The position numbers and the translations under genes were made by a program. A stretch of DNA of 64,000 bases from Charina bottae (taxonomy: Eukaryota; Chordata; Lepidosauria; Squamata; Charinaidae): positions 85,288,298 to 85,352,297 of the forward strand of contig JALMGJ010000004.1 in the NCBI GenBank assembly GCA_023362775.1, given 5' to 3'. Under the pieces are notes generated by a model. The model was not told where the DNA came from. It searched no databases and saw only the letters and a list, made by a program, of their open reading frames with translations. This document shows positions 51,700 to 62,938 of this stretch, piece after piece (the stretch's first letter is position 1; each line of letters opens with the position of its first letter).

Positions 51700-52560
51700 A
51701 GGATTACAACAAATGTTAAGATTAAAAAAGGCAGAGAAATGCAGAGCAATTTCCAGTAGAGGAAACAGAAGGAAAAAATATGATAAAATGATTTGGGAAG
51801 AAACTAAAGTTTGCTGTAAGGAGTATTTTAGAAATTTGTATGGGAATCATAATGATATGTTGAAGAATATTATTGAAACAAATGCTCTAAATGTTAGTGT
51901 TCAAAAAAATGAAAAAGAATTAAAACGTGCTGTGAGAACATTGAAAAAATGGTAAGGCCAAAAGTGTAGATGGATAAATGTTACATGATAGATATCATAT
52001 AACTATGGATTGGCTATGCAACTTGTTGATTTGTGTGTGAAGGCAGCATCTGTGCCTGATGTCTGGGAGAATGCTGTTACTGTTATCCTCTACAGAGGAA
52101 GAAGTAGTAAACAGGACTACAGATTGCCTTGGAAAGCTTTTGTAAAAATTCTGATTGAAAGGGTACAAAAAGTGACAATGTGCAAAATTTAGGAAGTAAA
52201 GGTTTATCCCAAAAAAGAAGTGTGCAGATCAGAGTTTAGCTCTCAGCATGCCATTGAGAAATGTGCAAGAGAAAGTTTATTGTACACTTAAAGAAAGCTT
52301 ATGATAATGTGAATAGGCTTGAATGGTTTGCAGAAGGATAGCGTTGAAGGTTGCTGAATACAATGAAGATATATAGTGGAGATGAAGCATGCTTGAAAAT
52401 AAATGGAAAGCTTGGTAAATGGTTTAACATTGTAGAGGGAATCAAGACAAGGATGTGTATTTTTTCCATGATTGTTTCATATATTTATGGATAAATGTGT
52501 AAGAAATGCTTGTTATAATGGTAAACATTTGGTAGACATGAATTTACATGTATATACAGT
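51700..52560 (+). pseudogene. Remnant of a LINE reverse transcriptase
   Basis: Discontinuous frames resemble a non-LTR RT of the type with W..A.I..LYKGKGSK.D..NYR. Pieces seen: AEKCRAISSRGNRRKKYDKM and an EYFRNLYG segment (51713-51955); LAMQLVDLCVKAASVPDVWE, AVTVILYRGRSSKQDYRLPW, KILIERVQKVTMCKI (52010-52192); and later HIFMDKCVRNA (52472), which may correspond to the F(N)IYMD.CVRE segment after motif B. The catalytic motifs are unreadable. Clade uncertain. Confidence 0.5.
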
Positions 52561-52951
52561 ATATACAGTATATATAAAAATTCCCTTCTCACCCCTATGG
52601 GTGGTATGTGTCTTCCTCATCCTTGGGTCCTCTACCAGAGGCCTGGGAGTTTGAGGGTTCTACGCAGTATCTTTGCTGTTCCTAGCACTGCACTCTTCTG
52701 GACAGAGAGTTCTGATGTTGTTCCTGGCATATGTTGGAGCCACTCTCCCAGCTTAGGAGTCACAGCCAATTGTTGACTGAAAACCTGAATAATTTGTAGT
52801 GAATGATAGACAGATTGTATGATGGAGCAAGGAGTATGGATATGAACATTAAAACCAAAAGGTAAGTATTTGATGGGGAAAATGGAGGGAACTACAGTTA
52901 AATGTACATATACATAATTTATACAAAAAATCTAGACCAATTTGATAAATA

Positions 52952-53480
52952 GGGATGCGGTGGCTCAGCGGGTTAAACCGCTGAAGCTGTAGGGCTGCCG
53001 GTCGGAAGGTCAGCAGTTCGAATCCCCGCACAACGAGGTGAGCTCTCGTTGCTAGTCCCAGCTCCTGTCGACCCAAACAGTTCGAAAGGTAGCAAGTAGA
53101 TAAATTGGGTACCACCTTAAAGTGGGAAAATATGCTGGCGTCCTGTCGGGGGTCGGTATCCACCAGACGGAAGATCTCTTCGAATGGCGGTGGTTACGAC
53201 AGATCCCGGAAGCAACAACATCTACAGGACGTCAGCAGCCGGCTCTGACACAAGGCACCCTGGGACATGTAGTCCAGGAGCCAGGAAGAGTCGGTTCCCT
53301 TACCCCCTCCCCTCGCACGCGGATTAGAAAAACATTGTATAATTGAATTGAAATGTATGTACAAACAATGTATGTAAGCCGCCCAGAGTCCTCCGCTAGG
53401 GAGGAAATGGGCGGGGTATAAATACAAGTATAATATACTTGTATAAATACAAGTATAAATAAATAAATAAATAAATAAAT
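52952..53480 (+). mobile_element. tRNA-derived SINE with L2-type 3' tail
   Basis: Head: GATGCGGTGGCTCAGCGGGT (A-box side) and CAGCAGTTCGAATCCCCGC (B box). The body has gagctctcgttgctagtccc and caagtagataaattgggtac, then a distinct middle. The tail, aagccgcccagagtcctccg, gggaggaaatgggcggggta and (AAAT)n, closely matches the 3' end of the L2 at 50636-50712 (accgcccagagttccccg..gggagatgggcgg). L2 machinery is therefore the likely mobiliser. A small palindrome (acaagtataatatacttgt) lies just before the AAAT tail. Confidence 0.85.
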
Positions 53481-55750
53481 TTCAGCATCTTAACAGAACG
53501 CATACTACAGATGGGAAAATGGAGGATAAAAATTTAAAGGCATGTATATGCTGGTCAATAGCTAATGGTAATTATGTGGTCTGTTGCAGGTAATGAATGT
53601 TTGTTGAAAGAAATGAAAATGACTTTCTATAAGAACTACTTCTGTCCACTCGGAAATGAGAGTACTGTATCTTAGGATATGTTGGGAGAAACAAAGGCAC
53701 ATTAAATGCAGCAGGAATGCAGAAGAAATAGGGTCAAAAATGAAAGGTTGCTAAATGAATATGGATTGAATACCAAAGTGAGCAACCATTATGAAAGAAG
53801 TACATTGAAATTGTTTGGTTATATATGGCAGCTCTAGATTGTGGCCTAAACTCCTTATTGCTTATGCTCCTGAAACTGATTTTAGAAATTCTAGTCTGGG
53901 TTGCAGTGGGTTGGCAAGGGGATAGGTTGGTGCTGAGTTCAAACTATGACCAGGGCAGGGTCCAGCAGGTCATCCCTTTGCTTCTTTGTCTTCCCATCCA
54001 TGCAGAGAAGGCAAGCCTTGCTGATTGGTCCCTGTACAAGTGGGTCCTTTTAGGGATTGTACCCTTCTCACTAGTCTTCATTCTTTCCCTCTGCTTTTGC
54101 AGATGTTTGCTTGCATGGATACTTTCACATCTGCTTCCCATATTCTCTCTATTGACTATAATGTAGACCTTTCTTTCTTTTTTCTTTTTTTCCATATTTC
54201 CTACCCAATTAATGCTACAATAACCAGAGCAAAGGGAAGTTGTTCTTTTCTTCCTATATTTCACTGTAGGTCATAGGAATTTTGTAGCGTGGAAGAACTG
54301 ATCAGAAAAGCAAAGTAGCACTTCTGAAGCAGAGCTAGGTGTACATTTTTAATAGACTGGGAGTGGATGGCATCATATGTTTTTGCACTCAAGAAGCTAC
54401 GGGTGGCTGGTGCTGGTGAGGGAGCAAATAGAAAAGTGTGGACTTGCCCTTAGAGAGAATGAAAAAGAATCAACTTGCAAGACGAAGGGGAAAAATAAAA
54501 AGTCATGGCTGGATGGAATTGATGAGATCCTCAAAAAGAAAGATGTGAGCAGTTTAAAGAACAAAATGTAATGTATGATTGCAGTTCCATTAAATTAGAA
54601 GAGAAGACTTCATGAGAGACCCACCACAGCCTATTAGTTCCAGAGCATATCATGACCTTGAGCTGAACTTGTTTGGCTGGATGAAATTAAGTTTCTCTTA
54701 GGCAGATAATTACCTAACCATTCTCCATTCAAAAACCTACAAGATAAAGACATCATTCCAACTACAAAAATTGGCCTCTTTTCTTATATTTCAGATGTAA
54801 ATGAAGAGCTGCAGAAGTTAAATTAAGGAATGAATGTTTTTATCCTCTTCCATGTTTGCAGTTTTCTGTTTTCTATTTATATAGTACATCCTATATCTTC
54901 TGCTGGTTCCACTCTCCAACTTTAATTTCTTAGTATTATACACAAGGTCTCTTATATGAATTCCCATTAAACTCAATTGAAAAGTAAGGCCATTTGTTGA
55001 GCTGGGATACTGGCATGGCGCAGGTGTGTTCTCGGAAGTGAAGCTGAAGGCTGAATGATGCAACTGGAGCACTCATATTATTATAAATCTCATTATCGGG
55101 AGTGCTAAAGAAGCAATCTTTTCTCCTATTCAAGTTAAACCAGAAAATTGAGGTTTAGAAAATCATAAACTTGCAGTAGCAGAATAGATGAGAGGAGCCT
55201 TTGAGCAGTTTATTAAAACAACTGGAAGATTAATCTGCTTACAGAATGTCATTTTTAGCTAGTGCTGAGCCAACCGCCCCTCCACTTTTCTTCATATTTC
55301 CTTTCAATTTGATGAAGAATAAAGGGTGTTTTTAAAGGAAAACATTTCAGTAAAGTTCACATGGATGAGATATAACTTAGCTTAGTTCTAAGATGGCCAT
55401 GGATATGCATGTGAATGTCCTGTCTTTTATTGCACAAAACAATTTTCAGTGGTTTGACCCCTCCCCCCCCTTTTTTTTTTTGCTTCTCACAGTTCCATTC
55501 AATTCTATAGGAAGACTTCAGCAATAAATTCCACATAGAAAAATATTTCGGATCTGGAACAATGAGCAGCCAAGGTAGTTGCACTATTTAAAAAAGGTGT
55601 GTACACCACTACCCCTTAAAAAATATACAGCAGTACTCTTTCACAATAATTAAGCATGATAAATCACACAATCAAAGAACGTTTGAAATACTGAAATAAA
55701 TTCAATAGAGCCCTGGGAGGGAGATACAAAAACACTTGAATATTTCACAG
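53481..55750. other. No gene recognised
   Basis: Contains a 113-codon hydrophobic frame (53825-54166) and shorter ones without recognisable domains or supporting signals. I do not call a gene here. Confidence 0.45.
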
Positions 55751-55754
55751 GGGC

Positions 55755-55840
55755 AGTGAACTTTGGAGATTTTATTTGTTTGCTTGTTTATATTTTGAAT
55801 TTCATCACTGCCCATCTCACTCAGAGAATAATTTTGGTAC
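55755..55840 (-). mobile_element. L2-type 3' tail trace
   Basis: On the plus strand, attttatttgtttgcttgtt, tcatcactgcccatctcact resembles the reversed L2 3' end (tttatttattta..cgcccatctccc). Short and degraded. Confidence 0.4.
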
Positions 55841-56300
55841 ACTATTACTGTTGATAGTTGCTTCAGCCAAGCAATTTGCTGCTGAAGGTGAAGGAGGAAA
55901 TGGCAGAGCTCTTCCTCTTACTCAGGGAAGGCCAACCTTTTTGCTGACAGGGACTACATATCCTTTTAACATACTTTTTGGCATTCAAAGGGCTAGCAAG
56001 GCCCAGAGTAGGCAAGCCTTCAGCGTTTTAGATTACCATGATTTGAGAGGCATAAGGAGTAAGGCTTGTAGGGTTTGCTTGTTTTACACAATATTGTTGT
56101 ATCTATCCAATTTAAGACTTAAATTGCAGAGGGAGGGTAGTAATAGAGAAGAGTACCACCTCCAATTTTCCCACTGAATTTTGACAGGAAGATAGTATCT
56201 AGAAACTCCTGGGATCTGCAAAAGGGTTAGAAGCATAAGCAGAAGATTGACCATAGGGCAGGTGATGCAGAAATATCACCACATTTGTGTGATAGATAGA
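55841..56300. other. No gene recognised
   Basis: A 133-codon frame at 55776-56177 has no recognisable motif. Confidence 0.4.
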
Positions 56301-56305
56301 TTAGA

Positions 56306-56465
56306 GATGGAGATGGAGATGGAGATGGAGATGGAGATGGAGATGGAGATGGAGATGGAGAGAGAGATGGAGAGAGAGATGGAGAGAGAGATGGAGAGAG
56401 AGATGGAGAGAGAGATGGAGAGAGAGGGGATGGATGGATGGATGGATGGATGGATGGATGGATGG

Positions 56466-56508
<43 letters not shown>

Positions 56509-56530
56509 AGAGAGAGAGAGAGAGAGAGAT
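56306..56530. repeat. Compound microsatellite: (GGAGAT)n, (GAGAGAGATG)n, (GGAT)n, (GA)n
   Basis: Four contiguous simple arrays: hexamers to about 56360, a related decamer to about 56427, GGAT units to about 56464, then GA to 56530. Each appears to have grown from a neighbouring unit by single-base change. Confidence 0.95.
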
Positions 56531-56867
56531 AGGGCAGATAGAGATCACAAACATCTGACCATTTGCTACCATATGTCCAAATATAAATTGCAATTATTTC
56601 ACCATGCCTTTTGGAAGGCTTGACCTGAATATCATGATTAAGAGGCACTCTGGCTATATGCACATTTAACTGGAGCCATGCTTCATTTCAGTGATCTTCA
56701 TTGTTAATAATAGACATTTGTTCAAACATTAGGGACAGTCTGAAATGGTGAGATTCACACTGTGCCCATTAATACACCAAGCTTTTAATAAAATACAGCT
56801 AAAGTGATTATTATGTACATTCTAAAACTAGTCTTATATAGTCTGGCCAAATATAAAGCTGGATTGT

Positions 56868-57250
56868 TTATTTCTTTATTTAGTTAGAAAATGTATGTGT
56901 CTTAAGCAAGTAACTCTGGATGGCCAACAAACAAAACACACAAGACACACAAGAAATCATATTATATAGTTAAGGCACCTCATGAACCAAGTCACTACAC
57001 AACAACATACGTATCAGTTTCCACTAACAATGTGGCCATAAGGACTGGGGGAAAAGCTTTGAGAACAGCTGTGAGGAAAGCTGTTTCATAGGCAGGGGCT
57101 GTGACAGAGAAGGTATGTCTCCTGGGTCCCACTAGATGACGTTCTTTTACCCAAGGGACCCAGAGCATACTTTCCCTGCCAGATCTCATTGGGTGGGTAG
57201 AAAACATAAGAGAGAAGTGGTCCTGCAAGTAATATCTTTGGATCTGCACT
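56868..57250 (-). mobile_element. L2 LINE 3' end, degraded
   Basis: The plus strand from the left: tttatttctttatttag (tail), gtaactctggatggccaac (the gactctgggcgg motif), then ggcaggggctgtgacagaga, ggtatgtctcctgggtccca, ctagatgacgttctttt, corresponding to the end of ORF2 (..SRKR.FSV.AP..W). 57086-57313 minus retains part of this frame. Related to the old copy at 9.7 kb. Confidence 0.75.
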
Positions 57251-58313
57251 TAAAAAACAAAAAGACAGTACCAAAACTGAATAACTCCTTCTGCAACTGG
57301 TAGCTACAACCACCAGGTGGCAGCTGAAGACTATTGAAATTTTTCAAGTCCTAAATAAAAAGAGGAAGATGAAAGTACTTGGAGATGCTATTACTTCATT
57401 CATGAAATAGTGTTTTAATAATTTTAACACAGAATAAAGCAACAAAGAGGAGTAATCATGTCACTGTGTTACAGCAAAAACAGGTAATCTTATGTTTTGT
57501 TTTGTATCAGATTGCACCTGAGACCTCTTGGATGTTCACAATAACAATTTGAAACTTCTTTTTCATGCGCTTTCAGTGGCACACATTTCTCATAGCATTT
57601 GTCATTGACACATTAATGGCGACCTCAATTCCTATATTATTTGAATTTATCAGAAGTATTAATAAATCAGTAGTGTGCTACCAATACTTGTAAAACAAAT
57701 CACAACACAATAAACATTTTAAACAGGAAGAGAGACAGTCTTACTAGTCTAGGGGAAGGATTAATAGGTGTGATAAATTCTCTTGGCAGTAGGACATAAA
57801 TGGGAATAATGAACAAGGTAGATTGTAGGTCTATGCAGTTCTTCAGATTTTATTCCAAAAAAGTGTTTTGGATTTGTTTCCAGAAATGTGCTTTGGAGCA
57901 CTCTGCATGGCTGTGTGTGAAGTAGCACCTGTCTGCACCGTTTTAACGGAGCAGCATTTTCTTGGGATAATGTGGTAGCTGCAGAGGGCAGAGAGGTGAT
58001 CCTGGGGACCAAAAAGACTAAGAGTTCTGAAGCACCTTTTCTGAATTCTTTCCAAAGTACTTCACAGCCCTAAAAAATTATATGTAGGCTCATATTGGAG
58101 GATATATATTTAGTTAAAACAGGAGTCTGGAAAATAATGGAGGTATCAACATAGCTTGAGGGAATTTCAAGGTTTGCAAAAAGCAAGAAAAGAAATAGCT
58201 GAGGCAATTCTGACATACACACACACACACATAGGCATGGCATTCTGATTGTTTCTTGGGAAGCAAGGAACATAAACACAGTAAGAGGAAGGGAGGTATA
58301 ATTGTCTAGCTGG
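57251..58313. other. No gene recognised
   Basis: No supported feature. Confidence 0.5.
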
Positions 58314-58590
58314 AGAGCCAGTTTGGTGGTTAAGGCTAGAAACCTGGAGACTGTGAGTTCTAGTGCCACCTTAAATCACTAGTCTTGTGCATTCTTGATC
58401 TACAACAGGCAAAACTTGTTAGAACAGTTTAATTATCAAAGTGCTGGACCAGGTCTAAAGAAAGATTCAAGTCACCACACAATCACAGAGCTCACTGGGT
58501 GACTTTTGACCAATCAGCAAGGATAAAGGAGGATGCTTCCTTAAGTACCACCTTGAGCTCCTGAAGTAACAGTGGGATATAAATGTAATT
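58314..58590 (+). mobile_element. tRNA-derived SINE, rearranged copy
   Basis: The head (gagagccagtttggtggtta, ctgtgagttctagtgccacc) matches the family at 2756-2972. About 110 bp of unrelated sequence then intervenes (58380-58490), and the body resumes with cactgggtgacttttgacca and aaaggaggatgcttccttaa, ending ttgagctcctgaag..ggatataaatg. Confidence 0.6.
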
Positions 58591-58684
58591 AATAGAATAG
58601 TAACTTGTATACTTTACCAGATTGTTATTTGTGGACTATATAAAGCTTTTCAGAGGCTGTCATGGTTTCTATGAAAATGACAGA

Positions 58685-58790
58685 GCAGTTTTCCCCAATC
58701 TAATGCTATCCAGCTGGATTAGACTATGAGTCTCTGAATTTCCAGCTAACACAGCTATTGGCATATGTTGGGCAGAGTGGGGGAAGCTTC
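58685..58790. repeat. Decayed relative of the 51200-51285 repeat
   Basis: ttccccaatctaatgctatc, cagctggattagactatgag, tttccagctaacacagctat and ttgggcagagtgggggaag follow the layout of the palindromic amniote repeat whose arms read ccaacctg..ccagatg..ctcccagaattcccagc. Confidence 0.4.
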
Positions 58791-58799
58791 TCCAAGACA

Positions 58800-59895
58800 A
58801 GAAACTACATAGTAAGAATGGCACTATCAAAAAGGAAAGTATGCAGAGAACAGCAATGAATATTACAAAAGCTTTTGAACACTTTGTATGTGATGTGATG
58901 CAGTGTCCTATCCATCTTCAATTTACAGAACAGATGAGTCATTATAGAAACACTCAAAAGTGGAAAAGACTGTTACAAAGATGAGACTGAACACTGTTTA
59001 TGAGAGATGCAAAGTAGAAAGAAGAAGGCACAATCAATCAAGGTATGGAAAAAAACAGATTTAGTTTGAATATATGGAAGCAATTCTTGAAGTTAAAAAA
59101 ATGGCATTGGAAACAATCGATGAGGAGAGTTGGCAAATGTTTTCTAAACGGTGGTGAGGTTTTTAAAAGGGAAACTGACTAATCCTTTATCATCAGAAGT
59201 GGGCATTTGTTATTACAAATGGAGTGAATCAGGAGAAAGCCATGAGAGAACATAGAGGCAATCGTTTCGGGGTTTTGTTTTGTTTTTTCAGATTTTTGAA
59301 AGCAGCCAAGCAACACATCATTGCCTGGGCTTACATAATCATCCCATGATGGCCATTGTGAAATATTTTCAGCTAATTTCTATTATTTTAAACATGCACA
59401 ATCTGTTTAAATAGGGATGGCAGGAAAAGGAATTATATACAGCATGGGTGCCAATGGTTTGTCCTACATTTCAAAGTGTGCAACTATTTCCAGCCTAAGA
59501 TCATAGTAGATTGTTGAGGGATTTTCTATGCACAGCCTTCTGCTGCATAGACTAAAATTTCTGTAAGAAGACTTGGCAACCCCAATGCTACAGGTAGACC
59601 TGGACACTCTTCCTATTCTTGTACCCTAAATCAAGAGTGGGCAGTTGTAAACAAGCAAACATGTTGCATTCATGGTTATCTTAATTCCCAGAGGAGTATC
59701 TGCATCCATCGGTTTTAACAGAAACAGTAGAGTAATGGCTCTGATGGAATGGAATGATGAAATGGAATGAAAACAAATCCTTAAGCAATAATAAAAGTAG
59801 GCTCCATAAGTCATTACCATAGTGTAGAATTTCACTCTATTTGTGTTTGTTATTCTTCCTTAGTCTCTTTCCACAATAAACAATTGTCTAATGTT
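58800..59895. other. No gene recognised
   Basis: No supported feature. Confidence 0.5.
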
Positions 59896-59904
59896 GATAT
59901 AACT

Positions 59905-59965
59905 ATTCTCAAAAGCTTTCAATATTCTCTATATCCAGCTACAAGCTGTCTTCATCAGGAAATTT
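59905..59965 (-). other. Possible decayed hammerhead-like or PLE-end sequence
   Basis: On the minus strand CTGATGA (59958-59952) is followed by a short hairpin (cagcttgtagctg) and, farther on, gaaagcttttgagaa. This order resembles the PLE-type ends of the form CTGATGA-stem-GAAAGC found in vertebrate repeats, but an extra 15 bases break stem II. Weak. Confidence 0.25.
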
Positions 59966-59969
59966 CATC

Positions 59970-60408
59970 AAGTATCTTTATATTGTTTGACCTTTAGAAC
60001 AGTTTTCATTAGAATCTGCTGTCAACCTCAGTATCTACGATAACTATGGGAACAGAAATGTTGGCAGTTTGGATCTTACACTTGAACCTGCTCATAAGGA
60101 AGGAGAATACTTTCGAACTATCCTTAAGGAACCAGTACATCGATACTCAGCCAGTTCTGCATTTTACAGCACAGAGGCTGCATGGATGAGAAATACTCTA
60201 CCTACTGAGTAGTTTTCAGCTGTGCATATGATCATAACTATCCATGCCTTTATAAAATATTTTAAAAACCCTATAGAATATATAGCCACTCCTTCACAAT
60301 CAGCAGGGGCAACTGGAATTTGCTGACATAAGAACTCTCTCAAATTTGGGAACCACTAGTTCCTGTTTCACGATCTTAATTGAAGAGAATATTTGTAGCT
60401 CAGGGTTG
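59970..60408. other. No gene recognised
   Basis: Spacer left of the PLE, no supported feature. Confidence 0.5.
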
Positions 60409-60443
60409 AACTGTGGAGTCCATGGTGCTCTCTGAGCCTTGTT

Positions 60444-60499
60444 GTTTTCTTGCAGACGTTTCATTGCCAGACTAGGCAACATCTTCAGTGGGAAAAGGG
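60444..60499 (-). ncRNA. Hammerhead ribozyme motif in PLE terminal repeat
   Basis: On the minus strand: CTGAAGA (60488-60482), stem II TTGCC..GGCAA, GAAAC (60462-60458), GTC (60457-60455). The core is identical to the 3.8-kb copy. Helix I pairing is somewhat weaker (cttttccca vs tgcaagaaa). All invariant residues and the preferred GUC triplet are kept. Confidence 0.75.
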
Positions 60500-60673
60500 A
60501 GTGGAACTTGCTCTCTGTTTATATACCCTGGCTTGTCCTGCCTGTGTTGGTGGGGGTGTTGTACTCTCCTTGGTAGTACCTTCATTGGGTTGTTGTTTGC
60601 TGCTTGGTTGATTGACTGAGTTAATAGTTCCTTGATTAGGGTCTATTGTGTTGTTTGATTGCTCCTCTGCTGC

Positions 60674-61597
60674 TTATCTTGCTGTTAATCTTTGCCTATC
60701 TTGTTGTTGATTGCTGGCAAAGAGGTGTTCTGGTCTTCTGGCTTTTCTATTGTCTCTTATGAATGGTATGTAAATGCTGTTTATGTGTCTGTTGATGGCT
60801 GCTTTGTCTGAGTGCCAAGCTTCCAGGAATTCTCTAGCATTTTTGGATTTGGCTTGCTTTAAGATGCTCACAGTTTCCCAGTTGAAAGTATGGTTAAGTC
60901 TGTCCATGTGTTGTGAGATTAAGGAGTTTTCATCATGTCTTCTGACTGCTAGTTGGTGTTCATGGATGCGTTCTGCTAGTCTTCTGCCCGTCTGTCCTAC
61001 ATAGTGGCTCTTACAGTCCTTACACTGAATGTTGTAGATAACTCCTGTTTTTCCTTCTTTGGCTACTGGGTCTTTTGGTTTACTTATGATGTTCTGAAGG
61101 GTTTTGGTTTGTTTATGTGCTACGGTGATGCCGTGTGGTTGTAACAGTCTATTAGTAGTTTCTGAGATGTTTCTGATGTATGGCAGTATAATCCTTTTCA
61201 AAGCTTCTGTTGGTTTTGGTGTGGTGGGTTGAGTGGTCAGGCACTTTTTGATAAAGTTGCGTGGATATCCATTTTGCTGGAAGATGCTATATAAGTGGTC
61301 TATTTCCTTTTTCTGGTGTTCTGGGTTGCTGCAGTGCATTTGTGCTCGTCTGAATAGTGTTCTTACACAGCTCGTCTTGTGGGAGGTAGGGTTATTGCTT
61401 TGGTAGTGGAGCACTTGGTTAGTGTGGGTAGATTTCTGGTAGACTTGTGTATCTAGAATGCCATCATTTCCTCTACTGATGAGGATGTCCAAGAAGGGTA
61501 GTGTGCAGTTGTTTTCTTCTTCCCTTGTGAATTTTATTCCTTTGAAGATGTTGTTGATGGTTTCATGTCTACCACCATGTCTACCATGCCTCACCAC
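60674..61597 (-). CDS. PLE linker and GIY-YIG endonuclease (307 codons)
   Basis: The first 10 codons come from the inversion junction. From residue 11: HETINNIFKGIKFTREEENN, then CTLPFLDILISRGNDG (the PLE LPFLD block that follows RT), a CVRTLFRRAQMHCS segment, LPYIRNISETTNRLLQPHG, and the GIY-YIG nuclease with GVIYNIQCKDC (185-195), HYVGQTGRRLAERIHEH (198-214) and REFLEAWHSDKAAINRHI. It stops at 60674, about 190 bp before the hammerhead. No internal stop. It is a DNA nicking enzyme in the family; here it lacks an attached RT in the same orientation. Confidence 0.87.
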   Translation of the reverse strand: MVRHGRHGGRHETINNIFKGIKFTREEENNCTLPFLDILISRGNDGILDTQVYQKSTHTNQVLHYQSNNPTSHKTSCVRTLFRRAQMHCSNPEHQKKEIDHLYSIFQQNGYPRNFIKKCLTTQPTTPKPTEALKRIILPYIRNISETTNRLLQPHGITVAHKQTKTLQNIISKPKDPVAKEGKTGVIYNIQCKDCKSHYVGQTGRRLAERIHEHQLAVRRHDENSLISQHMDRLNHTFNWETVSILKQAKSKNAREFLEAWHSDKAAINRHINSIYIPFIRDNRKARRPEHLFASNQQQDRQRLTAR

Positions 61598-61830
61598 CTA
61601 CTTTCAGTTTGATGGACAAATATACCAACAAATCAAAGGAATACCTATGGGATCATCACTCTCAGGACTCATAGCAGATATAGTAATGCAACGTCTAGAA
61701 AGGATAGCACTCCCACACATACAACCCAAAGTATGGATCCGATATGTAGATGACACCTTCGTCATAATAAAAAAGGATCAACTGGAGGAAACACATGAAA
61801 CCATCAACAACATCTTCAAAGGAATAAAGG
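61597..61830 (+). pseudogene. Inverted PLE RT segment (palm motifs)
   Basis: Within the plus-strand frame 61458-61841: LTTYFQFDGQIYQQIKGIPM, then GSSLSGLIADIVMQRLE (motif B), WIRYVDDTFVIIKKDQLEET (motif C with YVDD), HETINNIFKGIKE. Residues before LTTY come from the opposite-strand part of the element and are not PLE protein. Segment of RT only, lacking motif A. Confidence 0.85.
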
Positions 61831-61832
61831 AA

Positions 61833-62785
61833 TTTTTTTGAGTAAGCTAGTTAGCAGGTTCTCACGGCACACCAAACTATAAAACAAGGTTGAAAAGCTA
61901 GACTGACACAATATACAAAATCACTATGGCCTAGTACAAAAAAGTAACCCCTACTTCATGTAAAATTAGGGGAAATAAGAGTTTACACACATATTAGTTT
62001 CCTGTATTAGTTCCTTTATTCACTTCCTTTGGGGTGAGCAGCAAATGATATTATTTCATTTTCTATCTTTGACTAGATGAAGACGTTCAGGTATCTTCTG
62101 ATTTGTATAGAATAAATGCCCTCGCTGAACTGTTGCCTTGGCAGATCAGCAGTGATTTCAAAATGTGCTGACTTTCTGGGCCTTTCAGGCTGGTCAATGA
62201 GAAGCACGTTTGTAGGGTTGCTCAGGCATTCCTGGAGTAGCTGAGGCATTCATAGTACGAACCACTGTTATTCAGACTGTTATAATTCCATTGCAGCTAA
62301 GTCATTACTAGCGGTCAGAGTTGGCTTATACTACAATGCCTTATTTGGGAATGTCATGTGAGAGGCTCAGAGCAGTATGAAAAACAAGAATGGCTAATTT
62401 GTCTGGCTCTGCAGGGATTTATAAATTGTCCACTGGCAAAGATCTTTGAGGAGACAGTTTACATTCTTGCACAGTTGGTCACATAAACACCAAAGTAACA
62501 GGTGTATTACACTTGTGCACTTTTTTCCCTTCAGGTAAAGAGGAACAAATGAAGTTTTCTTTGATGAGTGTGAAAAAATCAGAATGCTACTTGCATGACA
62601 TCTAGTGGAAATACTGTGTTTTGAGAAAGTCTGAGTTCAGTAGCACTTGAATTGCAACTATATTTAAAGCAGTTCTTATGGGAACTATGAAAAGTTTAAG
62701 TGCTAAAGGAGCAGGTTCAAAAATATACATCCAGGCAGAATTTGCTATCTGCATTTCTTGTCCTAATTTTTACTCATACAGAGAT
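61833..62785. other. No gene recognised
   Basis: No supported feature. Confidence 0.5.

Positions 62786-62787
<2 letters not shown>

Positions 62788-62846
<59 letters not shown>
62788..62846. repeat. (GA)n microsatellite
   Basis: Uninterrupted GA array. Confidence 0.97.
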
Positions 62847-62849
<3 letters not shown>

Positions 62850-62890
62850 TGAAGGAATTTAGTATATGGAAATTCATGTGATCGACTGCA

Positions 62891-62937
<47 letters not shown>

Positions 62938-62938
62938 G
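62891..62938. repeat. (ATT)n microsatellite
   Basis: Uninterrupted ATT array about 45 bp after the GA array. Confidence 0.97.

Larger units (their letters stand above)
60409..61832 (-). mobile_element. Penelope-like element with 5' inversion
   Basis: The minus-strand part, 60409-61595, carries the post-RT linker, GIY-YIG domain and 3' hammerhead. The adjacent 61595-61832 is in the opposite orientation and carries the upstream RT segment (motifs B and C). The two segments share about 36 bp at the break (acatgaaaccatcaacaaca and following bases, at 61791-61826 and, reversed, at 61532-61567). Inverted 5' part plus direct 3' part with a small overlap is the signature of twin priming. Same family as 3759-4792. 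Confidence 0.88.

Noticed and set aside
52960..53030. Second tRNA-like head
   Set aside because: Same reason: SINE head with an L2-type tail.
53825..54166. 113-codon hydrophobic frame resembling a small membrane protein
   Set aside because: No homology I recognise, no splice or promoter context, and length compatible with chance in this composition.
56247..56663. Long serine/leucine- or glutamate-rich frames
   Set aside because: Translations of GA- and GGAGAT-type microsatellites.
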